NCBI GenBank assembly: GCA_023407575.1
Contig: JAEYLX010000070.1
Coordinates: 53,998 to 117,997, forward strand
Direction: 5' to 3'
Length of the DNA: 64,000 nt
From: Bacillota bacterium
Lineage (GTDB): Bacteria; Bacillota; Clostridia; Lachnospirales; Lachnospiraceae
A program made the translations under genes and the position numbers. Shown here in pieces: positions 37,376 through 46,311 of this stretch (its first letter is position 1; each line of letters begins with the position of its first letter). Below the pieces are notes generated by a model, which did not search any database, was not told where the DNA came from, and saw only the letters and a program-made list of their open reading frames with translations.

Positions 37376-37563
37376 TCTTGTAACTCCTTTATGAAATAAT
37401 ATTTTAATTTAACAAGATGATATCAAAACATAAATAAGCTATCAACAAAAAGTTAGTCAGATTAACAAAAGGATTGTATTTATCATAGGTTTGTTATAAG
37501 ATACAAACGAAAAGAACGTATAGTAAAGTGTTATTATATTACAGTAAGAAAGGACCATTTGAT

Positions 37564-37914
37564 ATGAAGGAGAAAGCAGGGGCGCACACTCATATTGACT
37601 CAGAGGGTAAGGAATATTCACATAGTCATGATTCCGGACATGGGCACAAACATAGTCATAAGAGCACCAAGGCAGTATTAGATCGCTTATCCCGGGCGAG
37701 CGGACATCTGGATTCTGTAAAACGAATGGTTGCGGAAGGAAAAGATTGCAGTGAGGTGTTAATTCAGCTATCGGCAGTGATTGCAGCTCTTAATAACACA
37801 GGAAAAGTAATTCTGAAAGATCACATAGAACATTGCATCGTAGATGCGGTAGAATCCGGTGATGCAGAAACAATTAAGAATTTAAATGTAGCGATAGATC
37901 GTTTTATTAAATAA
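37564..37914 (+). CDS. CsoR/InrS-like metal-sensing repressor with His-rich N-terminus
   Basis: A 116-residue DUF156 repressor. The core helices carry Cys62, His87 and Cys91, the C-H-C spacing (25 and 4) of CsoR and the Ni(II) sensor InrS rather than RcnR, which has His in the last position. The N-terminal 35 residues are extremely His-rich (HTHIDSEGKEYSHSHD; HGHKHSHK), typical of Ni/Co-handling members. ATG 37564 follows AAGAAAGGA by 9 nt. It precedes the nickel/cobalt transporter genes by 150 bp, and a C-run operator lies between. A nickel or cobalt response is the best reading; copper is the alternative. Confidence 0.88.
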   Translation: MKEKAGAHTHIDSEGKEYSHSHDSGHGHKHSHKSTKAVLDRLSRASGHLDSVKRMVAEGKDCSEVLIQLSAVIAALNNTGKVILKDHIEHCIVDAVESGDAETIKNLNVAIDRFIK

Positions 37915-37925
37915 ATAATATTTTA

Positions 37926-37938
37926 TATCCCCCCCTAC
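37926..37938. promoter_or_regulatory. Candidate DUF156-repressor operator
   Basis: TATCCCCCCCTA (seven C residues flanked by TA-type ends) lies 12 bp after the repressor stop and about 127 bp before cbiM. CsoR/RcnR/InrS sites are short runs of C/G flanked by TA-type ends. Confidence 0.55.
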
Positions 37939-38064
37939 GGCTTGTACAAATCTCAATAAAGCTTATAATTAGAATGGTTTAAAAGGTAATAGCAGGATAA
38001 AGGTTAAATAATTGGAGATATTGCTAATTACCAGCAGAAAGTAGGATTAGGGAGGAACAAGATT

Positions 38065-39063
38065 ATGCATATGGCAGACGCATTGATTGCACCTGCAGTC
38101 GCAGCGACCATGTATGTTGCATCCACTGGGGCAGCAGCAGTTTCGGTTAAGAAGGTTAGATTAGAACAGGATATTAAAAAGATTCCGATCATGGGAGTTA
38201 TGTCTGCATTTGTTTTTGCAGGACAAATGATTAACTTCACCATACCGGGGACTGGTTCTAGTGGACATCTATGCGGTGGTCTATTATTATCCATATTACT
38301 TGGACCTTATGCTGGCTTTTTATCAATGATATCAATATTAGCTATTCAAGCACTTCTATTTGCAGATGGAGGTATCCTTGCACTTGGAAGTAATGTATGG
38401 AATATGGCATTTTATGCGTGCTTTATAGGTTACGCGCTGATTTATAAACCATTAATGAAAAGGAATATGAATAAGGGAAGAATAATGCTAGTCAGTATCC
38501 TTGCAAGTGTGATTAGTCTTCAACTGGGAGCTTTCAGTGTTACACTTCAGACCCTTGCCTCTGGAATAACAGAACTTTCTTTTGGACAATTTTTGATGTT
38601 TATGCAACCAATTCATTTGGCAATTGGAGCAGTGGAAGGTGTAATTACCGGTGCGGTGGTAATCTTTATTCAGAGTACAAGACCGGAGCTATTAACCAAG
38701 GAAAAGGTTGAAAATAAGCTTGGGTTTAAGCAGGTTATTGCAATATTGACTGTACTTGTGGTAGTTATCGGTGGGGGTGTATCCTTAGTAGCCTCTGGCA
38801 ATCCAGACGGCCTTGAATGGTCAATTGAAAATGTTACAGGGAGTGCAGAGTTAGAGCCACAGAGCCAACATGCCAATATAATAGAGAATGCCGCGGATAT
38901 TCAAGAAAAGACAGCACTACTTCCAGACTATGCATTTAAAAATAATGATACCGTACTTGGAACCAGTTTCTCTGGTATTGTTGGAGCGGGAATTGTAGCC
39001 ATGGTCAGCTTGGGCTGCCTTGCATTGATTAGACTGTTTAAGAAAAAAGACTTTGTAAAATAA
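38065..39063 (+). CDS. cbiM: Nickel/cobalt ECF transporter substrate-binding subunit (CbiM/NikM with fused PDGLE domain)
   Basis: A 332-residue membrane protein. It opens MHMADALIAP; in NikM/CbiM the N-terminal His2 inserts into the metal site, so the exact N-terminus matters. Six to seven membrane helices follow. The last 90 residues contain NPDGLEWSIENVTGSAEL, the PDGLE (CbiN/NikN-like) domain fused to the same chain, ending in a final membrane helix. It takes up Ni2+ or Co2+ with CbiQ and CbiO. GGGAGG lies 9 nt before the ATG. The gene is preceded by a CsoR/InrS-like repressor, so metal-dependent repression is likely. Confidence 0.94.
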   Translation: MHMADALIAPAVAATMYVASTGAAAVSVKKVRLEQDIKKIPIMGVMSAFVFAGQMINFTIPGTGSSGHLCGGLLLSILLGPYAGFLSMISILAIQALLFADGGILALGSNVWNMAFYACFIGYALIYKPLMKRNMNKGRIMLVSILASVISLQLGAFSVTLQTLASGITELSFGQFLMFMQPIHLAIGAVEGVITGAVVIFIQSTRPELLTKEKVENKLGFKQVIAILTVLVVVIGGGVSLVASGNPDGLEWSIENVTGSAELEPQSQHANIIENAADIQEKTALLPDYAFKNNDTVLGTSFSGIVGAGIVAMVSLGCLALIRLFKKKDFVK

Positions 39064-39122
39064 GGGTTTAGATAAGACAATATTTGAAATAAAATGAAAG
39101 ATATTAAGTAATACAAATAAAT

Positions 39123-39156
39123 GGGTAGATTCTTAATCATAGAATCTACCCGATTT
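39123..39156 (+). terminator. Hairpin between cbiM and cbiQ
   Basis: An 11-bp stem GGGTAGATTCT (39123-39133) with 39141-39151, followed by GATTTT. It could reduce read-through and set a lower level for cbiQ-cbiO. Confidence 0.6.
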
Positions 39157-39236
39157 TACATGAAGATATAGTTATACCTATAAATTTGTTAAGGTCTATA
39201 TCAGTTATTTATATTTTAAGGAAGGCATAAAAAGCG

Positions 39237-40016
39237 ATGAGTAAGATAAGTGATGCGATGTATGAGATTGTGGAAATGGATGAGCTGGCGGAAAAGAAAA
39301 CGTTAATTCATCAGCTTCACCCACTGACAAAGCTAATAATTACAATTCTATATATTACGCTGGTGGTATCTTTTAACAAATATGATATGATGGGCTTGTT
39401 ACCCATGCTATTATATCCTGTAATCGTATTTTACCTTTCGAACTTATCTATAAAAACAGCCTTAAAAAAATTAAGATATGTACTGCCTGTCATATGTTTC
39501 ATAGGTGTTTTCAATCCATTTTTTGATCATAGTGTAATGTTAAATATAAATGGCTTAATTATTACTGGTGGTATTATATCAATGATAACTTTAATTCTTA
39601 AGGGCATCTATACCTTGCTGGCGGCATTTTTATTAATAGCAACAACGGGGATAGAACGTCTATGCTATGCTCTTAGACTTTTGCATATACCAAGTATCTT
39701 AGTTACACAGATTTTACTGGTCTATCGATATATTATGGTATTGATGAAGGAAGCAAATGCAATTATGGAAGCCTATTCTATGAGAGCACCCAAAGAAAAG
39801 GGTATCAGGTACCGAGTCTGGGGATCTTTACTGGGTCAGCTTTTGCTTCGAAGCCTGGGAAGAGCAGAGAATTTGTATGATAGTATGTTGTTACGGGGAT
39901 TTAAAGGGGAATTTTATTATGGAAAAGAGCAGAAATTTGATCGATATGACTATGGGTACTTTTTGCTGTGGCTAATAATATTGGTGGGACTTCGACTGTT
40001 ATATGTTTTTTATTAA
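39237..40016 (+). CDS. cbiQ: ECF transporter transmembrane T component (CbiQ)
   Basis: A 259-residue membrane protein with about five hydrophobic helices and the cytoplasmic coupling region. The two Ala-Arg-Gly type coupling signatures of T components are recognisable as YSMRAPKEKGIRYR (coupling helix 1) and LYDSMLLRGFKGEF (coupling helix 2). It links CbiM to the ATPase. An upstream hairpin separates it from cbiM; AAGGAAGG precedes the ATG. The set lacks a second, distinct ATPase gene, as expected for dedicated metal ECF systems. Confidence 0.93.
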   Translation: MSKISDAMYEIVEMDELAEKKTLIHQLHPLTKLIITILYITLVVSFNKYDMMGLLPMLLYPVIVFYLSNLSIKTALKKLRYVLPVICFIGVFNPFFDHSVMLNINGLIITGGIISMITLILKGIYTLLAAFLLIATTGIERLCYALRLLHIPSILVTQILLVYRYIMVLMKEANAIMEAYSMRAPKEKGIRYRVWGSLLGQLLLRSLGRAENLYDSMLLRGFKGEFYYGKEQKFDRYDYGYFLLWLIILVGLRLLYVFY

Positions 40017-40094
40017 ATGAAACAAGAATTAAGGATAAAACAGTGTTTATGTATGGTTACAAGATAGAATGTAGAAAAAGGTTGGTTGAATAAA

Positions 40095-40829
40095 ATGAAT
40101 CAGTGTTTTTTAAAATGCAATAATATATCATTTTCCTATGAGAAGGATAGGGATATATTAAAAAACGTCTCCTTTTGTGCTGATACACAGGAGTCTATCG
40201 GCTTAATTGGTGCCAATGGTGTTGGTAAATCAACCTTACTTCGTATTCTTGTTGGCCTTGAGCTTAATTTCGAAGGTGAAGTATTGGTAGATCAAGTTCC
40301 AGTGAATAAGAAAAATCTGTCACAGATTCGAGCAAACCTAGGTTATCTATTCCAGGATTCTGAAAATCAATTATTTACACCAAGTGTATATCAGGATGTC
40401 GCCTTTGCCCTGCAAAATAGCAACCTTGACCAAAAGTTAATTGAAGAGAGAGTGATGGAAGCACTTGCAACAGTCAATATTGGACATCTTAAAGAAAATA
40501 AAGTGTATAAGCTATCGGGTGGGGAGAAGAAGCTTGCTTCCATTGCAACAATACTTGCAATGCAGCCTAAGATTCTATTAATGGATGAGCCGACCATAGC
40601 TCTGGACCCTAAAAACAGGCGTACACTGATTAATGCACTAAACAAGCTAAATCACCTTAAGATTATCGCATCCCATGATCTTGATATGGTACTGGAAACC
40701 TGCAGCCGTGTAATTCTGTTATCGGAAGGTCAAATTGTTGCGGATGATGCGGCAGAGAAGATTTTAACGAATCAGCAGCTCCTTGAAAAACACGGACTGG
40801 AATTGCCGCTTTGCATGGGGAGAAGGTAA
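40095..40829 (+). CDS. cbiO: ECF transporter ATPase (CbiO)
   Basis: A 244-residue ABC ATPase. Walker A is GANGVGKST (near residue 41), the Q-loop is LFQDSENQLF as in cobalt/nickel ATPases, the signature is LSGGEKK, Walker B is ILLMDEPT, and the switch His lies in IIASHDLDMV. The start is ATG 40095. A TTG three codons earlier (40086) is possible, and the ribosome site is unclear. It hydrolyses ATP to drive Ni/Co uptake through CbiM-CbiQ. Confidence 0.93.
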   Translation: MNQCFLKCNNISFSYEKDRDILKNVSFCADTQESIGLIGANGVGKSTLLRILVGLELNFEGEVLVDQVPVNKKNLSQIRANLGYLFQDSENQLFTPSVYQDVAFALQNSNLDQKLIEERVMEALATVNIGHLKENKVYKLSGGEKKLASIATILAMQPKILLMDEPTIALDPKNRRTLINALNKLNHLKIIASHDLDMVLETCSRVILLSEGQIVADDAAEKILTNQQLLEKHGLELPLCMGRR

Positions 40830-40882
40830 TAAATTAGTGGTTAGGATTTTGAGGGGTTACAGTGTCAAGATACTTGCATAAC

Positions 40883-40972
40883 AAGAGAGTATCATCAGCT
40901 TGTAATGAGAAAAACGTGTAATATGTGGATTAATTACGCAGATTTCGCATTGCATGTGGATAATACTCTCTT
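40883..40972 (+). terminator. Wide inverted repeat after cbiO
   Basis: AAGAGAGTAT (40883-40892) pairs with ATACTCTCTT (40963-40972) around 70 nt that can form smaller stems. No T-run follows. A downstream copy of ACAAGTGAAAC lies near 40980. It probably ends the transport operon or could be a small RNA. Confidence 0.45.
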
Positions 40973-41049
40973 AGTAGATACAAGTGAAACTACTTGCCAC
41001 TTCTACCTGCTTAATTGGTTAAGATAAGGATCAACGAAGATCTAGAGAT

Positions 41050-42699
41050 CTAAACAGTTGCAAAAATAGCCTTCAGGTCTTCTGCTGGAGTTGTTATATG
41101 CTTTAATTTATATTTATTAACAAGAAGCTGTAGAACGTTAGGGCTTAAGAAAGCAGGAAGTGTTGGTCCCAAGTGAATGTTTTTTACATCCAGGTAAAGA
41201 AGTGCTAATAAGACTGCCACAGCTTTTTGCTCATACCAGGAGATGATTAGGGATAGGGGAAGGTCGTTGATACCACACTGAAAAGCTTCCGAAAGAGCCA
41301 GGGCTACCCTAACTGCAGAATATGAATCATTGCACTGTCCAACATCCAGTAATCTAGGCAACCCGCCTAATTCACCAAATTCTAAATGATTGAAGCGATA
41401 TTTGCCGCAGGCAAGCGTAAGGATGATACAATCCTTTGGAAGTGACTGTGCAAATTCAGTATAATAGTTTCTTCCAGGTCTCGCACCATCACAGCCTCCT
41501 ATTAAGAAGAAACGTCTTAAATCCCCGTTCTTTACAGCAGTAATAATGGTTTCTGCATTACTTAAGATTGCATTATGCCCAAAGCCCACCGTAATTTCTT
41601 TTGGAGTTTCGTCTTCTGCAAAACCACCTAATTCAATAGCTTTTTCTATAATACTGCTAAAATCTTTTGTATTGTCTTTTTTTCTATGAATATGAGCAAT
41701 GTCATCAAAACCAACCACACTTGTTGTATATAAACGATCTTTATAGGACTCCTGTGGGGTCATAAGACAATTGGTAGTCATTAAAATACATCCGGGCAGA
41801 TTATCAAATTCCTTTTGTTGGTTTTGCCAGGCTGTACCAAAGTTACCTACCAAATGAGGATATTTCTTTAAAGCCTCATATCCATGGGAAGGTAGCATTT
41901 CACTATGAGTATAAATGTTAACACCTGTACCGTCTGTTTGTTCCAGCAGTAATTCCAAATCATATAGATCATGTCCGGAGACTACAATGAAAGGCCCTTT
42001 TACTCGTCTTACATTAACTTTATGAGGAGAAGGACTCGTAAAATGTTCATTATTGGCTTTATCAAGAATTGCCATTGCGCCAACCGCCATTTTGCCGGTT
42101 TCCAGCATCAGTGTTACTAATTCGTCAAGGCTTAAGGAATCGTCTGTTATTGCAGCTAAAGCTTTAATATAGAAGTGGTCAACATCAGGGTCAGAATAAT
42201 TAATAGCTCTTGCTTGATGTGTATAGGCAGCCATACCTTTTAAACCGTATTTAATGGTTTCTCTTACCGAGCGAACATCATCATCTAAGGACTGGTCAAA
42301 CATGATACCAGCCATTCTGGCATCCTCTAAGATTTCTTCTCTACTGGTGCCTAGCTTATAGGTTGCCTCGTGAGCAGTAATATTTTTCTTGGCTTCAGCT
42401 CTAATTTCATCCTTAAGCTTTTGGGATTGCTTCAGCATTGCCATATGCTGTTCTTCATTAAAATTTACATTTGTAAGAGTAGTAAAAAGTGCATCTTCGA
42501 TAAATCTAACATAATTCTCTGGGACACTCTGATTTCTTTTTAAGAGCTCATTACCATATAAAGCAATGCCTTTTGCTTGATAGACCAGTAAGTCTTGCAG
42601 AGCTGCAATTACAGGCGTTTTTCCACAGACGCCTTTTTGGGTACAACCTTTTCCTCCAGCAGTCTGTTCACATTGATAACAGAACATTTGATTTTGCAT
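41050..42699 (-). CDS. hcp: Hybrid cluster protein (hydroxylamine reductase), copy 2
   Basis: A 549-residue class I Hcp paralogue of 32014-33651. It shows the same C-x2-C-x8-C-x5-C start (CYQCEQTAGGKGC...) and the same hybrid-cluster ligand regions (GFDDIAHIHRKKD, ILTLACGKYRFN, VGQCNDSYS). A notable difference is that the CTHIE-type segment of copy 1 reads DDIAHIH, without the Cys at that point. AGGAGG precedes the ATG. No GAAACAT..ATGTTTC operator is found upstream, so the copies are probably regulated differently. It is monocistronic. Confidence 0.95.
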   Translation of the reverse strand: MQNQMFCYQCEQTAGGKGCTQKGVCGKTPVIAALQDLLVYQAKGIALYGNELLKRNQSVPENYVRFIEDALFTTLTNVNFNEEQHMAMLKQSQKLKDEIRAEAKKNITAHEATYKLGTSREEILEDARMAGIMFDQSLDDDVRSVRETIKYGLKGMAAYTHQARAINYSDPDVDHFYIKALAAITDDSLSLDELVTLMLETGKMAVGAMAILDKANNEHFTSPSPHKVNVRRVKGPFIVVSGHDLYDLELLLEQTDGTGVNIYTHSEMLPSHGYEALKKYPHLVGNFGTAWQNQQKEFDNLPGCILMTTNCLMTPQESYKDRLYTTSVVGFDDIAHIHRKKDNTKDFSSIIEKAIELGGFAEDETPKEITVGFGHNAILSNAETIITAVKNGDLRRFFLIGGCDGARPGRNYYTEFAQSLPKDCIILTLACGKYRFNHLEFGELGGLPRLLDVGQCNDSYSAVRVALALSEAFQCGINDLPLSLIISWYEQKAVAVLLALLYLDVKNIHLGPTLPAFLSPNVLQLLVNKYKLKHITTPAEDLKAIFATV

Positions 42700-42893
42700 A
42701 ACTTCCTCCTAATGGTTACTATAATAAGTATTAGTCGCCAATGCAGGTGATAATTGGCTTATTTTTACTCATGCATAAGTTATGTCCAATTTACACTGTG
42801 AATAGTCGTAATTTAAAAACTAATTTAAAATTCTATATAGAAAAAGGGCTGTAACAACAACCCCTATAAATAATTTGAATAATATAAATGGTT

Positions 42894-44288
42894 CTAAACA
42901 TTTCGTTCTTGAAATTGCATGGAAAAGCCACCACTTTTAACATCTAATTGGTCTAGAATCGTATCTTTAATTTCCACGTTACTAAGTCTTTTCACGGTAC
43001 CATAGGGTTGTTTTAGTGAAAGCTTCTCCCCTTTTCCCGTAATCACCCATAGAACGTGATAGCCTCTTGGAAGTGCTTTTAAATGAGCTTCCCCTTTTCC
43101 GTCAGTGAAATATATTAATAAGTTAACTTTATTTTTATTGGCATACTCAAAGACAGGGTTGAATTTTGTGCTTCCTCTGGCGCTGATTCGGTCTTTTATA
43201 TCTTTTATTGTCTTAACGGTATACTCTCGCCGTATTTCATTATCACATTCAAGTACAGTAATCTGATTATTGTAGTTTTTAACAATACCAAGAACTTCTT
43301 TCAAGGCCTGATGAAATTCCTCTTTACTAATGCTTCCGCTAATATCAATAGCTACGACTACATTTGCTTTATGACTTCGAAGTTCACCTCTTAAGTCCAG
43401 TCGTTCTGGTTGGCGTCTGCTTCTTCTGGTTACAGTCTTTTTCCTATTGCTTTCAACCGTGCCCATTAAGCGTTTTAGATACAGATACCAGGGAAGTTCG
43501 CTGTTGCTATTCTTAAGTGTGGAAATTAGATTCTTAATATAAGAGGGAAGTTCACCCTTTTCTGCCACGGTAGCTGCCTTCTTTGTAAACTCCTGTAAAG
43601 TCTGTTCCTCCAGGTTGCTTGACTCCATCCACAAATCATGTGTTGTGAGGGCACTAAAAGCAGTAGCAAGTACCTCATTATTCTTATTGAACACATTATC
43701 TTCCGGGGCTTGAAGAGGCAGGACAGTTTGTAATTTGTCTGCATAATATTCAAAGGGTGCAAAAGGTTCAAGGTTTAAATTATAATTCTTATTAACTTCA
43801 TCTAACGTAACAGCATAAGGTGGAAGGTGATCTAGATATTTATTAACGACAAGATCCATGGCTATATTGATTACCAGGGGACTGTACCTTTCCTTAAGTG
43901 CTTTTGCCCTAACCAAATGCAGGGATAGGATATGGAGTATTTCGTGTTTGATGCAGGCTTCCATTTGCTTCAAGTTAAGCTCTAAAAAAAGGAGAGGATT
44001 AAAGGATAGGACATATTGTGCTCTTTTAAAGTTAACAGCAGTAGGGCCATTGACATCGAACCTTAATTCCCTGGCCATCTGGAATACAAAATATCCATAG
44101 AAATTATCTCTATCCTCCATTAATCTTAGGTTAACGCTATCTATTAAAGCGAAAAAATTCCTTTCAAAGTCCTCCGGCATGGTTACCTCAAACTTTGAAG
44201 CCAAATGACTTGTCTTATGAAAGGTACGAGCTAGCTTTCTGGTTTGAATAAGCAATAAATCTCTCTGACGTTCAAAAGTAGTTTCCAA
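42894..44288 (-). CDS. DUF2201-type protein: HEXXH metallopeptidase-like domain plus VWA-like domain
   Basis: A 464-residue cytosolic protein. The N-terminal half carries HEILHILSLH (HEXXH plus a further His, near residues 117-126), matching the putative metallopeptidase part of DUF2201. The C-terminal half has VVAIDISGSISKEEFHQAL, a MIDAS DxSxS start of a VWA-like domain, then IYFTDGKGEAH. The gene follows the MoxR-like ATPase by 6 bp, and the two form the classical AAA+/VWA pair in which the ATPase remodels a target through the metal-bound VWA protein. The target is unknown. No signal peptide is present. Confidence 0.85.
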   Translation of the reverse strand: METTFERQRDLLLIQTRKLARTFHKTSHLASKFEVTMPEDFERNFFALIDSVNLRLMEDRDNFYGYFVFQMARELRFDVNGPTAVNFKRAQYVLSFNPLLFLELNLKQMEACIKHEILHILSLHLVRAKALKERYSPLVINIAMDLVVNKYLDHLPPYAVTLDEVNKNYNLNLEPFAPFEYYADKLQTVLPLQAPEDNVFNKNNEVLATAFSALTTHDLWMESSNLEEQTLQEFTKKAATVAEKGELPSYIKNLISTLKNSNSELPWYLYLKRLMGTVESNRKKTVTRRSRRQPERLDLRGELRSHKANVVVAIDISGSISKEEFHQALKEVLGIVKNYNNQITVLECDNEIRREYTVKTIKDIKDRISARGSTKFNPVFEYANKNKVNLLIYFTDGKGEAHLKALPRGYHVLWVITGKGEKLSLKQPYGTVKRLSNVEIKDTILDQLDVKSGGFSMQFQERNV

Positions 44289-44294
44289 GTAATA

Positions 44295-45431
44295 TCACCT
44301 GCCATAACCGTAGGATTCAAAAAACAATTCTACAAAAACTTCATTCTCAATAGCGTATTTGTATATTTCTCTGTAACTATTTTTTATGTCCTTCATAATG
44401 CCAATTCTTAAGTCTACTGGATAGGCCTTTAAAAACTCAAGTAATCTGGGAATAGAAAGTTCTGCCGCTAGAGGGGATTGCTTTAAATTAGCTTCTAAGG
44501 CTTTTAAAATATTTTTCGCAGAGAGATAAAGTCTGGTATGGGTTTCCTGTTGAATTCTGACTAGAACAGTTTCTGTTAACTCCCTTTCAAAAATATCTCC
44601 ATAGGAAAGAAGGGGACTGTGTTCAGCATCCACAAAACTAAGAAACTCTTCCGCTATCAGTTTTCCGACATTACCTTTCAATACATTTAAAAATACCGAC
44701 CTTGGAATAGAATCCTTCTTTTCCTTATAGTTGATATACGTCTTTGAAATACGTTCATAGCTTCTTGGAGTTGCACTGATACCATCTTCTTCAGTTTTAT
44801 GCAAGTATTCCGGATAGGTGGCAATAAACTCAACTACTTTTTGTTCAAGACTGGAATCGATTGCCCAGGATAACCATTGCAGATAATCGGGTTCCATGAA
44901 AAGCCATACAAATCTATTTTCCTGAGCAGCATCCATATCCACCACCTGATAATTAAAATCGCCACCGTATTTGCTGGACGGATTCATAGCAGCAAGTATC
45001 TTTACAGTTTCGGGTAATTGATAGCCATTAATCTCACGATTTAGGATTAGGTTCATCAGCTCCTGTTGTACGGTATGTTCACAACGGTTGAGCTCATCAA
45101 TAAATAAAAGAACGGTGTTACCTATTCGAAGTTCCTCATCAATTTGTCTTAGTTTATTGTGAACCGCATATACGGTAGTTTTTCTTTCCAATTTAACTCC
45201 TAAATCATTCATTTCAAAATAGGATTCTACCGTTGGAAGTCCACCTATTTCCCCTTCTTTTAGGAGATTACCATCAATTACAATTAAGCTCCAATTATTT
45301 TCTTTTGCTAATTCCTTAGCTAAAGCGGTTTTTCCAATGCCACTCTCTCCAACAATTAATGGTACTTCACCAGTGGATAGAACTAAATCAACGCTGTTTA
45401 AGGTATCTGTAAAATTCATATCAATAACCAT
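44295..45431 (-). CDS. MoxR-type AAA+ ATPase
   Basis: A 378-residue ATPase. Walker A is VGESGIGKTALAKELA (near residue 27). Walker B is VLLFIDELNRC, an arrangement seen in MoxR/dynein-like AAA+ proteins. Sensor 1 is ILAAMNPSSKYGG. This class acts as a chaperone for maturation of protein complexes together with VWA proteins, as the next gene here. The start of choice is ATG 45431; the alternative M5 lies 12 nt downstream with a poorer ribosome site. Same-strand neighbours upstream (solenoid protein) and downstream (DUF2201) suggest a three-gene operon. Confidence 0.88.
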   Translation of the reverse strand: MVIDMNFTDTLNSVDLVLSTGEVPLIVGESGIGKTALAKELAKENNWSLIVIDGNLLKEGEIGGLPTVESYFEMNDLGVKLERKTTVYAVHNKLRQIDEELRIGNTVLLFIDELNRCEHTVQQELMNLILNREINGYQLPETVKILAAMNPSSKYGGDFNYQVVDMDAAQENRFVWLFMEPDYLQWLSWAIDSSLEQKVVEFIATYPEYLHKTEEDGISATPRSYERISKTYINYKEKKDSIPRSVFLNVLKGNVGKLIAEEFLSFVDAEHSPLLSYGDIFERELTETVLVRIQQETHTRLYLSAKNILKALEANLKQSPLAAELSIPRLLEFLKAYPVDLRIGIMKDIKNSYREIYKYAIENEVFVELFFESYGYGR

Positions 45432-45510
45432 GCCTTTCTCATTGCCTGCAATTTAGAGGTGCAGGCGTGTTGTTATCTGAACGCAAGAGTGTCCAATTCC
45501 CTCTTTTGCT

Positions 45511-46311
45511 TTATAGTAATTTCAGCTTTTCATCTACTGTTATTTTCTTGGCTCTTTTGCTGCCGTATTGATAAATAAAAGATAGTTTGTCTATTTGGTT
45601 TATTATAGTACAATCTGTAATACTTAGATTCAAGAAGTCTCGTACATATTTTTCCTCAACATCTTCCCGGGATAATACTGCTCTTAGAGTGTCTTCTAAT
45701 TCGTCTTTTGTGATGTTTTCTTTAATATATTTAAGAATTAGTATATTTACTTTTAAAAAGGATAATAGCCTGTTCTTATCATTATTATCTACGAATTTAA
45801 TTGACTCTTCATTATGAAGGATAGCAATAAGCTCTGCCTTGTAGGAAGGGGAAGAGATTAATCTTATTGCTTCAGAATTAATCGTCACAGCCTCAATCTG
45901 CGTATTCTCACTAGGAGCTTTGATGAATTTTATTGCATCGTAATTATTTCTTACGGCGAGTAATTGTAACTCTTCACTTGGGTTTGATACATATTTAATT
46001 GCCCAACCTGCTTGATGGATAGCCAACCGAATTACTTCCTCCGTTGGAGCTTTGAGGTATTGCAGGTTAACCCAACCAGCCTCAACGGCTTTTATCATCA
46101 TGGAGTCTGTGGGGCTTTTAATAAATTTAATTGCATGAGCATTATTGTCTAAAGCGGTTTCTTGAATCGTAGTTGTTGGATTATCAATATATTCTAACAA
46201 AAGTCCATTTTTCTGAACAGCAATTAATTGCATTTCCTCGGTAGGATTGGAAATGGACGCAAGTGCATAGGGGTTTTTCTTTATTAATTCAATCGGATTT
46301 AACGCTTCCAT
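45511..46311 (-). CDS. 22-residue-repeat alpha-solenoid protein
   Basis: About 266 residues from Met 46311 (a longer frame to 46383 adds 24 residues). The first 200 residues are at least eight tandem 22-residue repeats with the pattern x-A-I-K-F-I-x-x-P-(S/T)-x5-A-V, for example HAIKFIKSPTDSMMIKAV and WAIKYVSNPSEELQLLAV. Such repeats form a helical solenoid of the DUF4116-like type and usually bind other proteins. The last 70 residues are a less repetitive helical cap. It lies just upstream of the MoxR and DUF2201 genes, so it could be the adaptor that gives the ATPase-VWA pair its target. Neither start has a strong ribosome site. Confidence 0.7.
   Translation of the reverse strand: MEALNPIELIKKNPYALASISNPTEEMQLIAVQKNGLLLEYIDNPTTTIQETALDNNAHAIKFIKSPTDSMMIKAVEAGWVNLQYLKAPTEEVIRLAIHQAGWAIKYVSNPSEELQLLAVRNNYDAIKFIKAPSENTQIEAVTINSEAIRLISSPSYKAELIAILHNEESIKFVDNNDKNRLLSFLKVNILILKYIKENITKDELEDTLRAVLSREDVEEKYVRDFLNLSITDCTIINQIDKLSFIYQYGSKRAKKITVDEKLKLL

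Noticed and set aside
37915..38064. Nickel/cobalt or cobalamin riboswitch before cbiM
   Set aside because: No conserved riboswitch core was recognised; the C-run operator explains the site better.
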